DNA of 64,000 bases from Cyanobacteriota bacterium (GTDB lineage Bacteria; Cyanobacteriota; Cyanobacteriia; CACIAM-69d): positions 648,120 to 712,119 of the forward strand of contig JAKRSF010000004.1 of NCBI GenBank assembly GCA_022402445.1. The letters run 5' to 3'. The position numbers and the translations under genes are program-made. Shown here one piece after another: positions 36,824 through 46,081 of the stretch (positions are counted from its first letter, which is position 1; each line of letters starts with the position of its first letter). The notes under the pieces are model-generated. The model worked only from the letters and a program-made list of their open reading frames with translations, was not told where the DNA came from and did no database searches.

Positions 36824-38413
36824 ATGCCTTCGGAACCGTCCAACGCCAGTGCATCGAACCCTTCAGTCCAGTCGTCGGCGGTCCCGCCCACGGAGGCGGC
36901 GGCGGGCGATCGCCCCAATGCCCTAGAGGAAATTGATCTGGAGGCGGAAATCGAAGCGGAGGAGGAGGGGACCGGGGCGTCCCCCTGGGCGATCGCGGCG
37001 GGGGTGTTGATCCTGCTGGTGATCGGCGTCGGCGGGTGGGGCCTGTGGCGGATCCTGAATCCAGCCCCATCCGAAGGGGACGCGGCGATGGCGGAGATGC
37101 CCCCGGCCCCGGCGGCGGTGGTGCCCGTGGGGGTGGGGACGGTGCTAGAAACCTCGAAGCTGGTGGGTACCCTATCGGCGGCGCGGCGGGTGACCCTGCG
37201 GCCGGAGGTGGAGGGGCGCATTGTGCGGCAGTTGGTGGAGTCGGGGCAGCCGGTGGCGGCGGGCCAGCCGATGTTTCAACTGTCGCCCCAGAAGCGGCAG
37301 GCGGAGCTGGGGGGGACGACGGCGGCGCTGGAATCCCTGCGGGCGGCGAGTAATCGCAGTCGGGCCGATGCGCGGACGATGCTGGCGGAACTGCGGGCGC
37401 GGCAGGCGGATCTGGCGGCCCTCCAGCAGGAGCGGCAGGGGGCGATCGCGGATTTGAAATTGCAGGTGCAGGATTTTGAGCGGACGGAGCAGTTGGTGGA
37501 AGAGGGGGCGATCGAGCGGCGGGAGCTGGATCTAAAAACCAGTGAACGCGATCGCGCGGCGGCCCAGGTGCGCACCCTCAATGATCGCATCGTGGCGGCG
37601 ACGGCGGCGGTGGATGCGGCCAGGGCGCAACTGGAGCGGGCGGAATTTGAAATTGCGGAGGCGGATGGCCGCTACCAGCAGGCGGAGGCGGCGGTGGGGT
37701 TGGATGTGGCGCGGCTGCGGGAAACCCAACTGCGCGCCCCCATTGATGGCCGGGTGGGGGATTTGGCGTTCAAGCTGGGGGATTTTGTGCGCCCGGAGGA
37801 TGCGATCGCGGAAATCATCGACAATCGCACGTTGGAGCTGCGGCTGTCGGTGCCTCTAGAGCGGGCTCCCCAACTGCGGCCCGGTCTGCCGGTGCAGATC
37901 TCGACGCCCCAGGGGCAGGTGCTTGGGACGGGGCGCATTAGCTTTATTTCGCCCACCGCCGACAACGAATCCCAGACGGTGCTGGTGAAGGTGGCGATCC
38001 CGAACCGAGATGGGCAGTTGCTCGATGGGCAGTTTGTCCAGGCGACGGTGCTCTGGAGCCAAAAGCCTAATTCCGTGGTGGTGCCCGCGACGGCGGTGGT
38101 GTTCCAGGGCGATCGCCAGTTCGTCTATGTGGTGAGCGGATCGCGCGATCGCGCCACGGTGCGGCAGCAGACGGTGCAGGTGGGGGCGGTGCGCAACGGG
38201 CAGGCGGAAATTTTGCAGGGGCTCAAGCCCAATGATGCGGTGGTGGCGACGGGCACCCAGCGCCTGTTTGATGGGGCCGCGATCGCGCCGCAGCCGTTCC
38301 AGCCACCCCAGGGAATGCCCGGATCTGGATCTGGAGAGGGGGCCGGGGGGCCGCAGGAGCGCGATCGCCCCGCCGCCCCCAGTCCGAGTCCTAGCCCTAG
38401 CCCTAGCCCCTAG
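36824..38413 (+). CDS. RND efflux membrane-fusion (periplasmic adaptor) protein
   Basis: A 529-aa HlyD/AcrA-family adaptor. A ~60-residue acidic cytoplasmic N-terminus is followed by one transmembrane helix (AIAAGVLILLVIGVGGW). A lipoyl half-motif comes next (RPEVEGRIVRQLVESGQPVA), then a long coiled-coil hairpin (about 155-285) and the second lipoyl half (LRAPIDGRVGDLAFKLGDFV). The beta-barrel domain follows, and the protein ends in a Pro/Ser tail (PSPSPSPSPSP). Such proteins bridge an inner-membrane RND or ABC pump to an outer-membrane channel. No pump gene is adjacent. It converges with tldE. The ATG of MPSEPSNAS is preferred to an upstream start nine codons earlier. Confidence 0.88.
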   Translation: MPSEPSNASASNPSVQSSAVPPTEAAAGDRPNALEEIDLEAEIEAEEEGTGASPWAIAAGVLILLVIGVGGWGLWRILNPAPSEGDAAMAEMPPAPAAVVPVGVGTVLETSKLVGTLSAARRVTLRPEVEGRIVRQLVESGQPVAAGQPMFQLSPQKRQAELGGTTAALESLRAASNRSRADARTMLAELRARQADLAALQQERQGAIADLKLQVQDFERTEQLVEEGAIERRELDLKTSERDRAAAQVRTLNDRIVAATAAVDAARAQLERAEFEIAEADGRYQQAEAAVGLDVARLRETQLRAPIDGRVGDLAFKLGDFVRPEDAIAEIIDNRTLELRLSVPLERAPQLRPGLPVQISTPQGQVLGTGRISFISPTADNESQTVLVKVAIPNRDGQLLDGQFVQATVLWSQKPNSVVVPATAVVFQGDRQFVYVVSGSRDRATVRQQTVQVGAVRNGQAEILQGLKPNDAVVATGTQRLFDGAAIAPQPFQPPQGMPGSGSGEGAGGPQERDRPAAPSPSPSPSPSP

Positions 38414-38446
38414 GGAACTTTGGGGTGATGGGTGGAAATGCCCTCC

Positions 38447-39799
38447 CTAGCCTTCCCCCGTCACCGCCAGTTCCCCCACCCAAACGCGGGGGCAAATGCC
38501 GCCGGGGGTGATTTCCGTCGCCGTTTCCACATGGACGATCGCCTGGAGCAGGTCCCTAAAATCCCCCGCCACCGTGGCCGATTCGATGCTGATGCGATCG
38601 CCCCCCTTCAGGAGCCAGCCGTCGAAGGGCAAGGAAAACGACCCTTCCAGGGAATTGACCCCCGCGTGGAGGGCGTGGAGTTCATCGACCAGGATCACGT
38701 TCTCCGCCGTCGCCACATCGTAGGAGCCCGAGGCCGCGTCCGCCGGTTGCGCCGCCACCACGTGATAAAACTCGGGGCTGATGCTCACCTTTGCACCGAT
38801 GCTGGCGTGGCCCGTCGGCGTGGCCCCCAGGCGTTTGGCGGTGCCCGCGCTGTGCAGGAAGCTGGTCAAAATGCCGTTTTCGATCAGGGGCACCCGGCGG
38901 GTGGGGGTGCCTTCCCCGTCAAAGTAGGTGGCGGCTACGTTTTCCGGGTGGCGGGCGTCGTCATAGACCGACAGGAGCGGAGCGGCGATCGCGGTGCCCA
39001 AGGAATCCGGCGTCGAAAGGCTCTGCTTATCGAGAATGCTCTGGGCGTTGTAGAGGTTAGAAAAGGCCCCCAGCAAGCTCAAAAATGCTTCCGGCGACAG
39101 GACCACGGAATATTTGCCGGACTGGATTTTTTGGTAGTCCAAATGGGCGAGGGTTTTTTCCGTCGCCTCCCGCAGGCAGCCCTCCACATCCAGGCGGGCC
39201 AGATCCCGGGCGATGCGATAGGCTCCGGCGCTGCGGGGTTTGCGGTTGGGCTGCTCGGTTTTGCTCACCAGGTACATGGAGGCATAGGATCGCGCTTCCC
39301 GTCGCTCGGCCCCGTCGCTGTTGAGATAAAACTGTTCCGTATCCTGCTGGGCCAGGTTGTTGTAGGGCACCGCCGCGATCGCCTCGTGGGCCTCTAGGAA
39401 GCGCCGCTCCGCATCCACCAGGGTTTTGAGGAGTTCATCGATGGGGGCGTGGGGGGCCAGATCATCCTTGAGGTCCGCAATGGGCACCGTCGCCTCAGGA
39501 CTAAAGTCCGGCACATGGTCGATCGCGCCGAAATCACTCGCCTCCTGGGCCGTCCGCAGGGCCAGCTCCAGCCCCGCCCGGTCACAATCCGTGGTGGACG
39601 TCACCCCCATGCGCCCGTCCCCATTCCACACCCGCACGGTCACGCTGGAGCGGTTGGCCGCCTTCACCTGTTCCGGTTCCCCGTGATCCACCTTGACGCT
39701 GCTGGAATCCACCGAGGAGCCGTAGATGTCAAATTTGTCGATGCCCAGGTCGCGGGCCAGTTGGTGGGCGTTGCTGGATAGGGTTTGGATGTCGATCAT
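38447..39799 (-). CDS. pmbA: TldE/PmbA-family metalloprotease subunit
   Basis: A 450-aa protein of the TldD/TldE family, which forms a heterodimeric peptidase acting on unfolded peptides such as microcin and antitoxin precursors. The N-terminus (LGIDKFDIYGSSVDSSSVKV), middle (FDGEGTPTRRVPLIENGILT) and C-terminal glycine-rich strand (LEGSFSLPFDGWLLKGGDR) fit TldE/PmbA. I do not see the HExxxH metal motif of TldD, which supports the TldE assignment. The TldD partner is not in this window. It overlaps nothing and ends 33 bp from the convergent adaptor gene. Confidence 0.9.
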   Translation of the reverse strand: MIDIQTLSSNAHQLARDLGIDKFDIYGSSVDSSSVKVDHGEPEQVKAANRSSVTVRVWNGDGRMGVTSTTDCDRAGLELALRTAQEASDFGAIDHVPDFSPEATVPIADLKDDLAPHAPIDELLKTLVDAERRFLEAHEAIAAVPYNNLAQQDTEQFYLNSDGAERREARSYASMYLVSKTEQPNRKPRSAGAYRIARDLARLDVEGCLREATEKTLAHLDYQKIQSGKYSVVLSPEAFLSLLGAFSNLYNAQSILDKQSLSTPDSLGTAIAAPLLSVYDDARHPENVAATYFDGEGTPTRRVPLIENGILTSFLHSAGTAKRLGATPTGHASIGAKVSISPEFYHVVAAQPADAASGSYDVATAENVILVDELHALHAGVNSLEGSFSLPFDGWLLKGGDRISIESATVAGDFRDLLQAIVHVETATEITPGGICPRVWVGELAVTGEG

Positions 39800-40001
39800 G
39801 GTTTGCCGTTAGGGTGTGCCGTGAGGGATCTGGGGGCCGGACGGGGCGATCGCCAGGGCGACGCTTTTCGGGTTGCCTGGTCTATCTTGTCTATTTTGAT
39901 GCAAAAGTTAACGATTGACCGCCAGGATTCCCGACCGGTCTTCGAGCAATTTGCGCCCAAATCCCCGCCTGCCCTCGAACCGATCGCGGGGCGATCGCGG
40001 C

Positions 40002-40499
40002 CTAGAAGGGAATGTCGTCGTAGTCCGGTTCATCGTCCGGGAGGCTCGGGGCCGGGGGCGGCGCGTAGGGGGCCGGAGCCGGGGCATAGGGGGCGGGGCT
40101 GGCGGACCGGGCGGCGGTGATCGGCGTTGGGGGCGTGGGCAGGGGCGCGGGGGGTGCCGCCATGGGGGTTGGGGCTGCTTGCATCGGACCCTGGGCCAAC
40201 TGGGCGATCGCGTGGATGCGGCTGATGCGCAATTCCGCCCGTTTCTCCTTGAAACCCTCCGGGCGATCGATGCTATTCATGGTCAGCCGCCCCTCGATCA
40301 AGACGCGATCGCCCTGGCGGTACTGTTGATGGATCTCCGTCGCCAAATTGCCAAAGCCCACCGCCTTCACCGTCCCCGCCGGATCCTCGGGCCGCACACC
40401 GGGGAATTGCACCAGCATTTCCGCGATCGCCAACTGGTCCGGCGTATGGCGCAACTCCGGCGCTTTGATGATTTCCGCCATCAGCAGACAAGTGTTCAT
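40002..40499 (-). CDS. ssb: Single-stranded DNA-binding protein
   Basis: A 165-aa SSB that protects single-stranded DNA in replication and repair. The OB fold occupies residues ~1-105 (NTCLLMAEIIKAPELRHTPD, KAVGFGNLATEIHQQYRQGD, VLIEGRLTMNS). A disordered Pro/Ala-rich linker (110-150) leads to the acidic tail DEPDYDDIPF, the hook for partner proteins. The start MNTCLLMAE at 40499 has AGGAG 13 bases upstream, a rather long spacing. It follows the nucleotidyltransferase gene's start region by several kb and has no obvious operon partner. Confidence 0.93.
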   Translation of the reverse strand: MNTCLLMAEIIKAPELRHTPDQLAIAEMLVQFPGVRPEDPAGTVKAVGFGNLATEIHQQYRQGDRVLIEGRLTMNSIDRPEGFKEKRAELRISRIHAIAQLAQGPMQAAPTPMAAPPAPLPTPPTPITAARSASPAPYAPAPAPYAPPPAPSLPDDEPDYDDIPF

Positions 40500-40594
40500 A
40501 ACCGTCCATTTGCTCCTGAAATTCCCACCGTCAGTTTGAAGGCACCGGCCCCCCGAAACAAGTCCCCTAGACCGCACCCCCTAGACCGCACCCC

Positions 40595-43135
40595 CTAAAC
40601 AATCTCAAACGCCTCCACATCCACCCCGCGATCGCGATCCACAAACAGGTGCAGCCGCTCCCGGTAATCCCGCAGGGTCTCATCCACCCAATGGCGGTTG
40701 CAGCTATCCACAATCACATGCACCAGCGGCTCCCCCGCATCCGGCAGCAGCAGCACCCAGCCATCACTGGCGCGATCGTGGATCTTCACCCCATCCACCA
40801 GCTCCAACGTCTCCGGCGCGTGGGTTTCCACCAAATGCCGCATCAGCGCCCCCTTCACCGTCCAGGGGCACCGCACCGTACAGCACTTGTGATAGACCCG
40901 GGGCAGCTCCTCCGCCCGAATGTACGCCAGCGATCGCTCCTGGAGCGTCAGCATCTCCACCAGCTTCGCCACACTGAACATCGCATCAAACCCCGGATGG
41001 AGATCCGGAAAAATAAAGCCCATATCCCCACTGCCCCCCAGCACCACATCATGGTTCGCGTGGCAGGTCTCCATCAGCGCCGTCGGATTCACCTTCGTCC
41101 GCACCACCCGGCCATCGTGGCGACGGGCAATGCGCTCCACCGCACTCGACGCACAGGCCGGCACCACCACCGTCCCGCGCGGATGGGCCGTCAAAATCGT
41201 ATCCACCATCAGCGCCGTCAGGGTTTCCCCCCGCACCTGGCCCCCCGTCTCATCCACCAGCACAAACTGCTCCCCATTGGCGGCCATCTGCACCCCAAAG
41301 GTGCCCTGCACCGCCTCCACCACATGGCCCAACTGAATCAGCAGGGATTCGCGCTCCACCCACGACGGCACCGTTTGGTTCAAGCTGGCATTGAGCACCA
41401 CCGCATCGCAGCTATATTTCGCCAGCAGTTGCGGCAAAATCGCCCCGGACACCGCATAGGCATAGTCCACCACGATTTTTGACTTGCTGTAGCGGATGGC
41501 CTCCAGGTTCAAATGGCGCTCGAACCCCCGGCGATAGAGGTCAATCACCTGGCTGGGGTAGGTGACATCGCCGATTTCGTCAATCAGGGCGCGGCGCAGG
41601 TCTTCCTTGAAATAGGCCCCCTCGATCTTTTTCTCCTTGCCTTTGGAGATGTTGATGCCCTTTTCGTCAAAGAATTCGATCAGGATCTGATCGGGCCGCT
41701 CCGGGTGGACCCGCACATGGATGCCGCCGGTGACCTTGAGGGTGGGCACGGCGGACCGGGCGACGGGGATGGCGGTGGCTTCGAGGTTTTGCACATGCAC
41801 CCCCACGGACATCAGACCGGCGATCAGAGATCGCGTGACCATGCGCGAAATGCTCCGTTGATCCCGCGACACGGACACCTGGCTACCGGGGGAGAGGGTG
41901 GAGCCATAGGCCGCCCCCAGCTTCACGGCAAATTCCGGCGTGATGTCAATGTTCGCTAGCCCCGCCACCCCCCGCTGGCCAAAGAGGCTCCGGTGGGCGC
42001 TCTGGCCCCAGATGAGGTTGATGTTGAGCATGGCCCCGGCTTCCACCTGCTTGCTGGGCCAAACCCGCACAAAGGGGCTGATGTGGGCCTCTTCGCCGAT
42101 GCTGGACAGGGACCCGATCACGGCCCCTTCGAGCACATGGGCGCGGCGATCGACGCGGGTGCCCCGGGCGAGGATGCAGGCCCGCAGGTGGGTTTCGTCG
42201 CCGACGATCGCGCCATTCCAGAGGATGGGCCGTTTGAGGTCCGCGTCCGCCCCGACGGTGACGTTATCACCAATGATCGTGCCCGCTTCGACGATCGCCC
42301 GGGGGCCAATGCGGCAGTTGTTGCCAATGAGGGCGGGCGCTTCGATGCGGGCCTGATCGTTGATGTAGGTGTTTTGGCCCACCCACACCCGAGGGGACAC
42401 CTCCCGGTAGGCCACGTCTAGCTTCACCCGGCCATAGAGGGCGTCGTACTGGGCTTCGCGGTAGGCGTCCAGGTTGCCCACGTCGCACCAGTAGCCCTCG
42501 GCCACGTAGCCGTACATGGCTTCGCCGCGATCGAGCAGCAGGGGAAACAGGTCCTTAGAAAAATCACATTCCCGATTGACCGGCAGATGGGCCAGGACCG
42601 ACGGCTCCAGGATGTAGATGCCCGTATTGACCGTATCGGAGAAAATTTCGCTGGTGGAGGGTTTTTCCAGGAAGCGCACGATGCGATCGCGCTCGTCGGT
42701 AATCACCACGCCGAATTCGATGGGGTTGGGCACCCGGGCCAGCACAAGGGTCGCCACCGATTGCCGTTCCCGGTGAAACGCGATCGCGGCGGACAGATCA
42801 AAATCCGTAATGCTATCGCCGCTGATGACCAGGAACGTCCCTTCGAGCAATTCCTCAACATTTTTGACACAGCCCGCCGTCCCCAGGGGATGATCCTCCT
42901 CGACGGCGTAGGTCATGCGGACCCCGAACTCCGTGCCGTCCTGGAAATAATTCCGCATCGCGTCCGGCAAATAATGGAGCGTGGCGATGATTTCGAGGAT
43001 GCCGTGGCGCTTGAGCAGGTTGACGATATGTTCCGCGATCGGGCGGTTCAGCACCGGCACCATCGGCTTGGGTAAATCACAGGTGAGTGGCCGCAACCGC
43101 GTGCCTGAGCCCCCCGCCATCAATACTGCGCGCAT
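40595..43135 (-). CDS. Mannose-1-phosphate guanylyltransferase / phosphomannomutase-like fusion
   Basis: An 846-aa protein. Residues 1-~235 are a nucleotidyltransferase (MRAVLMAGGSGTRLRPLTCD, PKPMVPVLNRP, GDSITDFDL). Residues ~250-370 form a left-handed beta-helix of hexapeptide repeats. The remainder is a phosphohexomutase-like region. The mutase phospho-serine loop (TASHNP in active enzymes) reads VSVSRDQRSISRMVTRSL here, a form I recall from other cyanobacterial fusions. Mutase activity is therefore doubtful, while the transferase looks intact. It probably supplies GDP-mannose or a related sugar nucleotide for glycans such as those made by the cluster at 53.8-64 kb. The ATG at 43135 is the natural start of the nucleotidyltransferase motif. 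Confidence 0.88.
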   Translation of the reverse strand: MRAVLMAGGSGTRLRPLTCDLPKPMVPVLNRPIAEHIVNLLKRHGILEIIATLHYLPDAMRNYFQDGTEFGVRMTYAVEEDHPLGTAGCVKNVEELLEGTFLVISGDSITDFDLSAAIAFHRERQSVATLVLARVPNPIEFGVVITDERDRIVRFLEKPSTSEIFSDTVNTGIYILEPSVLAHLPVNRECDFSKDLFPLLLDRGEAMYGYVAEGYWCDVGNLDAYREAQYDALYGRVKLDVAYREVSPRVWVGQNTYINDQARIEAPALIGNNCRIGPRAIVEAGTIIGDNVTVGADADLKRPILWNGAIVGDETHLRACILARGTRVDRRAHVLEGAVIGSLSSIGEEAHISPFVRVWPSKQVEAGAMLNINLIWGQSAHRSLFGQRGVAGLANIDITPEFAVKLGAAYGSTLSPGSQVSVSRDQRSISRMVTRSLIAGLMSVGVHVQNLEATAIPVARSAVPTLKVTGGIHVRVHPERPDQILIEFFDEKGINISKGKEKKIEGAYFKEDLRRALIDEIGDVTYPSQVIDLYRRGFERHLNLEAIRYSKSKIVVDYAYAVSGAILPQLLAKYSCDAVVLNASLNQTVPSWVERESLLIQLGHVVEAVQGTFGVQMAANGEQFVLVDETGGQVRGETLTALMVDTILTAHPRGTVVVPACASSAVERIARRHDGRVVRTKVNPTALMETCHANHDVVLGGSGDMGFIFPDLHPGFDAMFSVAKLVEMLTLQERSLAYIRAEELPRVYHKCCTVRCPWTVKGALMRHLVETHAPETLELVDGVKIHDRASDGWVLLLPDAGEPLVHVIVDSCNRHWVDETLRDYRERLHLFVDRDRGVDVEAFEIV

Positions 43136-43557
43136 GATTCCTCCGTTGCTATCCAGGGCGAGGTGGGCCGGGGCTGGCGCTGGCAGGGTCATCAGGGAAC
43201 CGACCTCACTTCACCGCCCCGTCGGTTGGGTGCCCTCTTCCCGGTGGGGGTCCATGGTGGGGATGGCCCGTTCCTTGGGGGAGACGCGATCGGCACACCA
43301 CTTCAATCCTAGCCAAGGAGACTGGGGGCGGCAGGACGGTTGCAATTTGTTGCACTCTGGCGCTGGGGGGGGTTGGGGCGGGCTCTGTTTCCGGGCGAGT
43401 GTTTGTAGAATTGCTCTGGAGGGCGCGATCGCCGCTGGCAAGGCCCACCGCTGGATTTGAGGACGAGGTGGCCCCCAGGGACGGTCCTAGGGCCGAAAGG
43501 GGCTAAAATCCTTTGCCACCAACGGGTTGATTACTGTAACCAGAAGGAGCAACATCC
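43136..43557. promoter_or_regulatory. 422-bp divergent intergenic region with likely promoter
   Basis: It separates the guanylyltransferase gene from the small membrane protein gene. A -10-like TAAAAT lies at 43504-43509 on the plus strand, about 49 bp before the 43558 start, and AGAAGGAG at 43541-43548 is a strong ribosome-binding site. No -35 box is convincing. Nothing else is recognised. Confidence 0.4.
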
Positions 43558-43743
43558 ATGGCAAAGCTTCTGATTCTTCTACTGCTGGGGACCTACTGCT
43601 GGGTGGGTTGGCGCTTTTGGAATGGGTTCCGGCGCACGAACTTTTCCCAGGGGCGGCTGCCGTTGACGCTGCTGTGGCCGGTGCTGCTGATCTCGAATCG
43701 GTCCTATCGCCAGAATTTCCAGAAGGCCCTCAAGGGACGCTAG
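43558..43743 (+). CDS. Small conserved membrane protein, 61 aa
   Basis: A 61-aa protein with an N-terminal hydrophobic helix (LLILLLLGTYCWVGWRFW) and a second hydrophobic stretch (LPLTLLWPVLLISNRSY) before a basic tail (RQNFQKALKGR). Small proteins of this pattern are common in cyanobacteria and often labelled hypothetical. A strong ribosome-binding site (AAGGAG) and a promoter-like TAAAAT upstream support expression. Function unknown. The methyltransferase gene begins 79 bp downstream. Confidence 0.7.
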   Translation: MAKLLILLLLGTYCWVGWRFWNGFRRTNFSQGRLPLTLLWPVLLISNRSYRQNFQKALKGR

Positions 43744-43822
43744 GACGCGATCGCGCCGCCACCGCCCCCACTTGACCGATACCCACCACCGATCCCCTGC
43801 GAGGGGCAAGCAACAGGTTTCC

Positions 43823-44536
43823 ATGTCCTTTCAATCCTTGCCCAAGGGGAACGGCGCGATCGGCCCCTGGCAGGCGGCCCTCGATGCCGTCAATGTGCGC
43901 TACAGCCATGAGTTTCGCCGGGAGCCCTTCAATGTGCCGGATGAGGTGGCCGCCATGCCCATCTATCAGGATTTCGTGGCGGGCAAGCTGTCCGGGCGCA
44001 TCGCTACCCCCTTTTGGCAACTGCTCCTGCCGAAGAAAAACTGGCGCTGTCTGGATTTGGGCTGTGGCCTGAGTTTTTTGATTTATCCCTGGCTCGATTG
44101 GCAGGCCCTGTTTCAGGGGCGCGACATTTGCCCGGTGGCCTGCGAATTTCTCAATTCCCGCGCGCCGCAATTGAATTCAAAGCTCTTTAAGGGCACCCTC
44201 TGCGGGGCGGCCCACCAGTTGGAGGATTACGCGCCGAAATCCTTTGATTTGGTGGTGGCGACGGGGGTGAGTTGCTACTATCCCCTGGACTATTGGGAGG
44301 TGGTGCTGGCCCAGGTGAAGCGGCTGCTGGTGCCCGGAGGGACGTTCCTATTTGATGCGATCGCGCCGGAGGCTCCCCTGGCGGAAAATTGGGCGATTTT
44401 AGAAACCTACCTCGGGGCGGAAGTGTTGCTGGAAGGGGGCGATCGCTGGAGCGCCTTGGTCAAATCCGCGGGCGGCCAAATCACCAAAACCCTCGACGGG
44501 GAAGTCTTTCGCGGCTATCGGGTCAAATTTCCCTAG
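43823..44536 (+). CDS. Class I SAM-dependent methyltransferase
   Basis: A 237-aa methyltransferase. Motif I is CLDLGCGLSFLIYPWL (the SAM-binding glycine loop). The post-motif reads KSFDLVVATGVSCYYPLDYW, and motif III-like sequence is RLLVPGGTFLFDAIAP. The substrate is not evident. The ATG of MSFQSLPKG was chosen because the upstream extension starts with TTG and has atypical composition. It may be co-transcribed with the small membrane protein gene upstream and converges with the REC-kinase gene. Confidence 0.82.
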   Translation: MSFQSLPKGNGAIGPWQAALDAVNVRYSHEFRREPFNVPDEVAAMPIYQDFVAGKLSGRIATPFWQLLLPKKNWRCLDLGCGLSFLIYPWLDWQALFQGRDICPVACEFLNSRAPQLNSKLFKGTLCGAAHQLEDYAPKSFDLVVATGVSCYYPLDYWEVVLAQVKRLLVPGGTFLFDAIAPEAPLAENWAILETYLGAEVLLEGGDRWSALVKSAGGQITKTLDGEVFRGYRVKFP

Positions 44537-44570
44537 GGTAGAAGCTTGGGCAAAGCAAAACGCTCAAAAA

Positions 44571-46046
44571 CTATTCCATGGGCAATTCGACAATGAAGCG
44601 CGTCCCCTGGCCCAGGACCGACTCGCAGGTGAGGGTGCCCCCATGGCGCTCCACCACGATCTGATGGGCGATCGCCAGCCCCAGCCCCGTCCCCTTGCCC
44701 ACCGCCTTGGTGGTGAAGGACTTATCAAAAATTCGCGCCTGCACCTCCGCTGGCATCCCCAGGGCGTTGTCCGCAATGATCACCCGCACGCGATCGTCCT
44801 CGGGATTGGCCGCCTCGATCAGTTCCGTGGTCAGGATGAGGCGATCAGGATCCTCCACCAGCTCCTCATAGGGGCGATCGCGCTCCTCAAACGCATCGAT
44901 CGCATTGGCCAGCAGATTCATAAACACCTGATTAATCGGCCCCGGATAGCACATCACCGACGGCAGCGACCCGTAGTGGCGATCAATCACCACCGGCGGC
45001 CGCGCCTGCTTCCCCTTGAGGCGATGCTGCAAGATCAGCAGCGTACTATCGAGCCCCTCCTCTAGGGAAAACTCCACCTTCTGGGCCGTATCCGCCCGCG
45101 CAAAGGTCCGCATCGACCGGCTGATCTGCATAATCCGCGTCGTCCCCTCATCCATCGACAGCAGCAGGGCGGGCAGATCCTTGCGCACAAAATCCAGCTC
45201 GATCTCCTGGGCCAGCTTCGCCAGCTCCGGCGGCGGGTCGGGATAGGTTTTGGTATACAGGTCCAGCAGGCGGATCAGATCCTCCGCGTAGGACTGGGCG
45301 TGCTTGAGGTTGCCGGTCAAAAAGCTGACGGGATTATTAATTTCATGGGCGATGCCCGCCATCATTTCCCCGAGGGTGGACATTTTTTCCTGGGCGGCGA
45401 TCAGCCCCTGGGATTCCCGCAGTTCCTCCATGGTTTTTTGCAGTTGGGCCGTGCGCTGGGCGACGCGCTCCTCGAGGGTTTGGTTGAGGTGGCGCAGTTC
45501 TTCGTTTTTGGCCACCAGTTGGCGGCTCAGGGTGCGCAGTTGGAGATGCACCCCCACCCGGGCGATGAGTTCGTCTTGATTAAAGGGTTTGGTGATGTAG
45601 TCCACGGCCCCGGCCCGCAGGCCCCGCAGGCGATCGGCGGGATCGGTGCGGGCGGTCATGAAGAGGATGGGCAGTTCGCGGGTGGCGGGATCTTCCTTGA
45701 GGCGGCGGCAGGTTTCGTAGCCGTCGATCCCCGGCATCATCACGTCCAGCAGGACCAGATCGGGGGGGGCGTAGTGGATTTGTTCGATCGCGCTTTCCCC
45801 GTCGATCGCCACCCAAACCTCTAGGCCAGCGGAGGTGAGGGCACCGGAGAGCACCTCCAGGTTGGTGCTGTTGTCATCCACCACGAGGACGATATTGGCG
45901 GGGGTCACGGCGATCGCGTCGTCGGTGCCGGGGGGGGAACCATTCCCGAGGCCGGAACCGCCGCCGCCACCAGGGCTGCCCGGCGGGGACGACACCAGGG
46001 CGGAATAGGGGGGGCGATCGGTGGGGTTGGGGGCGTTGGCACTCAT
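44571..46046 (-). CDS. Response regulator-histidine kinase fusion (paralogue of 28.0-29.5 kb gene)
   Basis: A 491-aa soluble protein: a Gly/Pro-rich N-terminus, a receiver domain (IVLVVDDNSTNLEVL, phospho-Asp in LLDVMMPGIDG, DYITKPF), a coiled coil (LEERVAQRTAQLQ), a HisKA domain with GIAHEINNPVSF, and a HATPase domain ([31 protein letters not shown]). It is the last gene of a three-gene set (hybrid kinase, diguanylate cyclase, this gene), with a 35-bp gap to the preceding gene. It probably receives phosphate from an upstream kinase in the set. The N-terminal start at MSANAPN is chosen over one five codons higher. Confidence 0.9.
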   Translation of the reverse strand: MSANAPNPTDRPPYSALVSSPPGSPGGGGGSGLGNGSPPGTDDAIAVTPANIVLVVDDNSTNLEVLSGALTSAGLEVWVAIDGESAIEQIHYAPPDLVLLDVMMPGIDGYETCRRLKEDPATRELPILFMTARTDPADRLRGLRAGAVDYITKPFNQDELIARVGVHLQLRTLSRQLVAKNEELRHLNQTLEERVAQRTAQLQKTMEELRESQGLIAAQEKMSTLGEMMAGIAHEINNPVSFLTGNLKHAQSYAEDLIRLLDLYTKTYPDPPPELAKLAQEIELDFVRKDLPALLLSMDEGTTRIMQISRSMRTFARADTAQKVEFSLEEGLDSTLLILQHRLKGKQARPPVVIDRHYGSLPSVMCYPGPINQVFMNLLANAIDAFEERDRPYEELVEDPDRLILTTELIEAANPEDDRVRVIIADNALGMPAEVQARIFDKSFTTKAVGKGTGLGLAIAHQIVVERHGGTLTCESVLGQGTRFIVELPME

Positions 46047-46081
46047 GGCGCGGTGGGGCAAGGCGGCGGGACGGGGGATGG

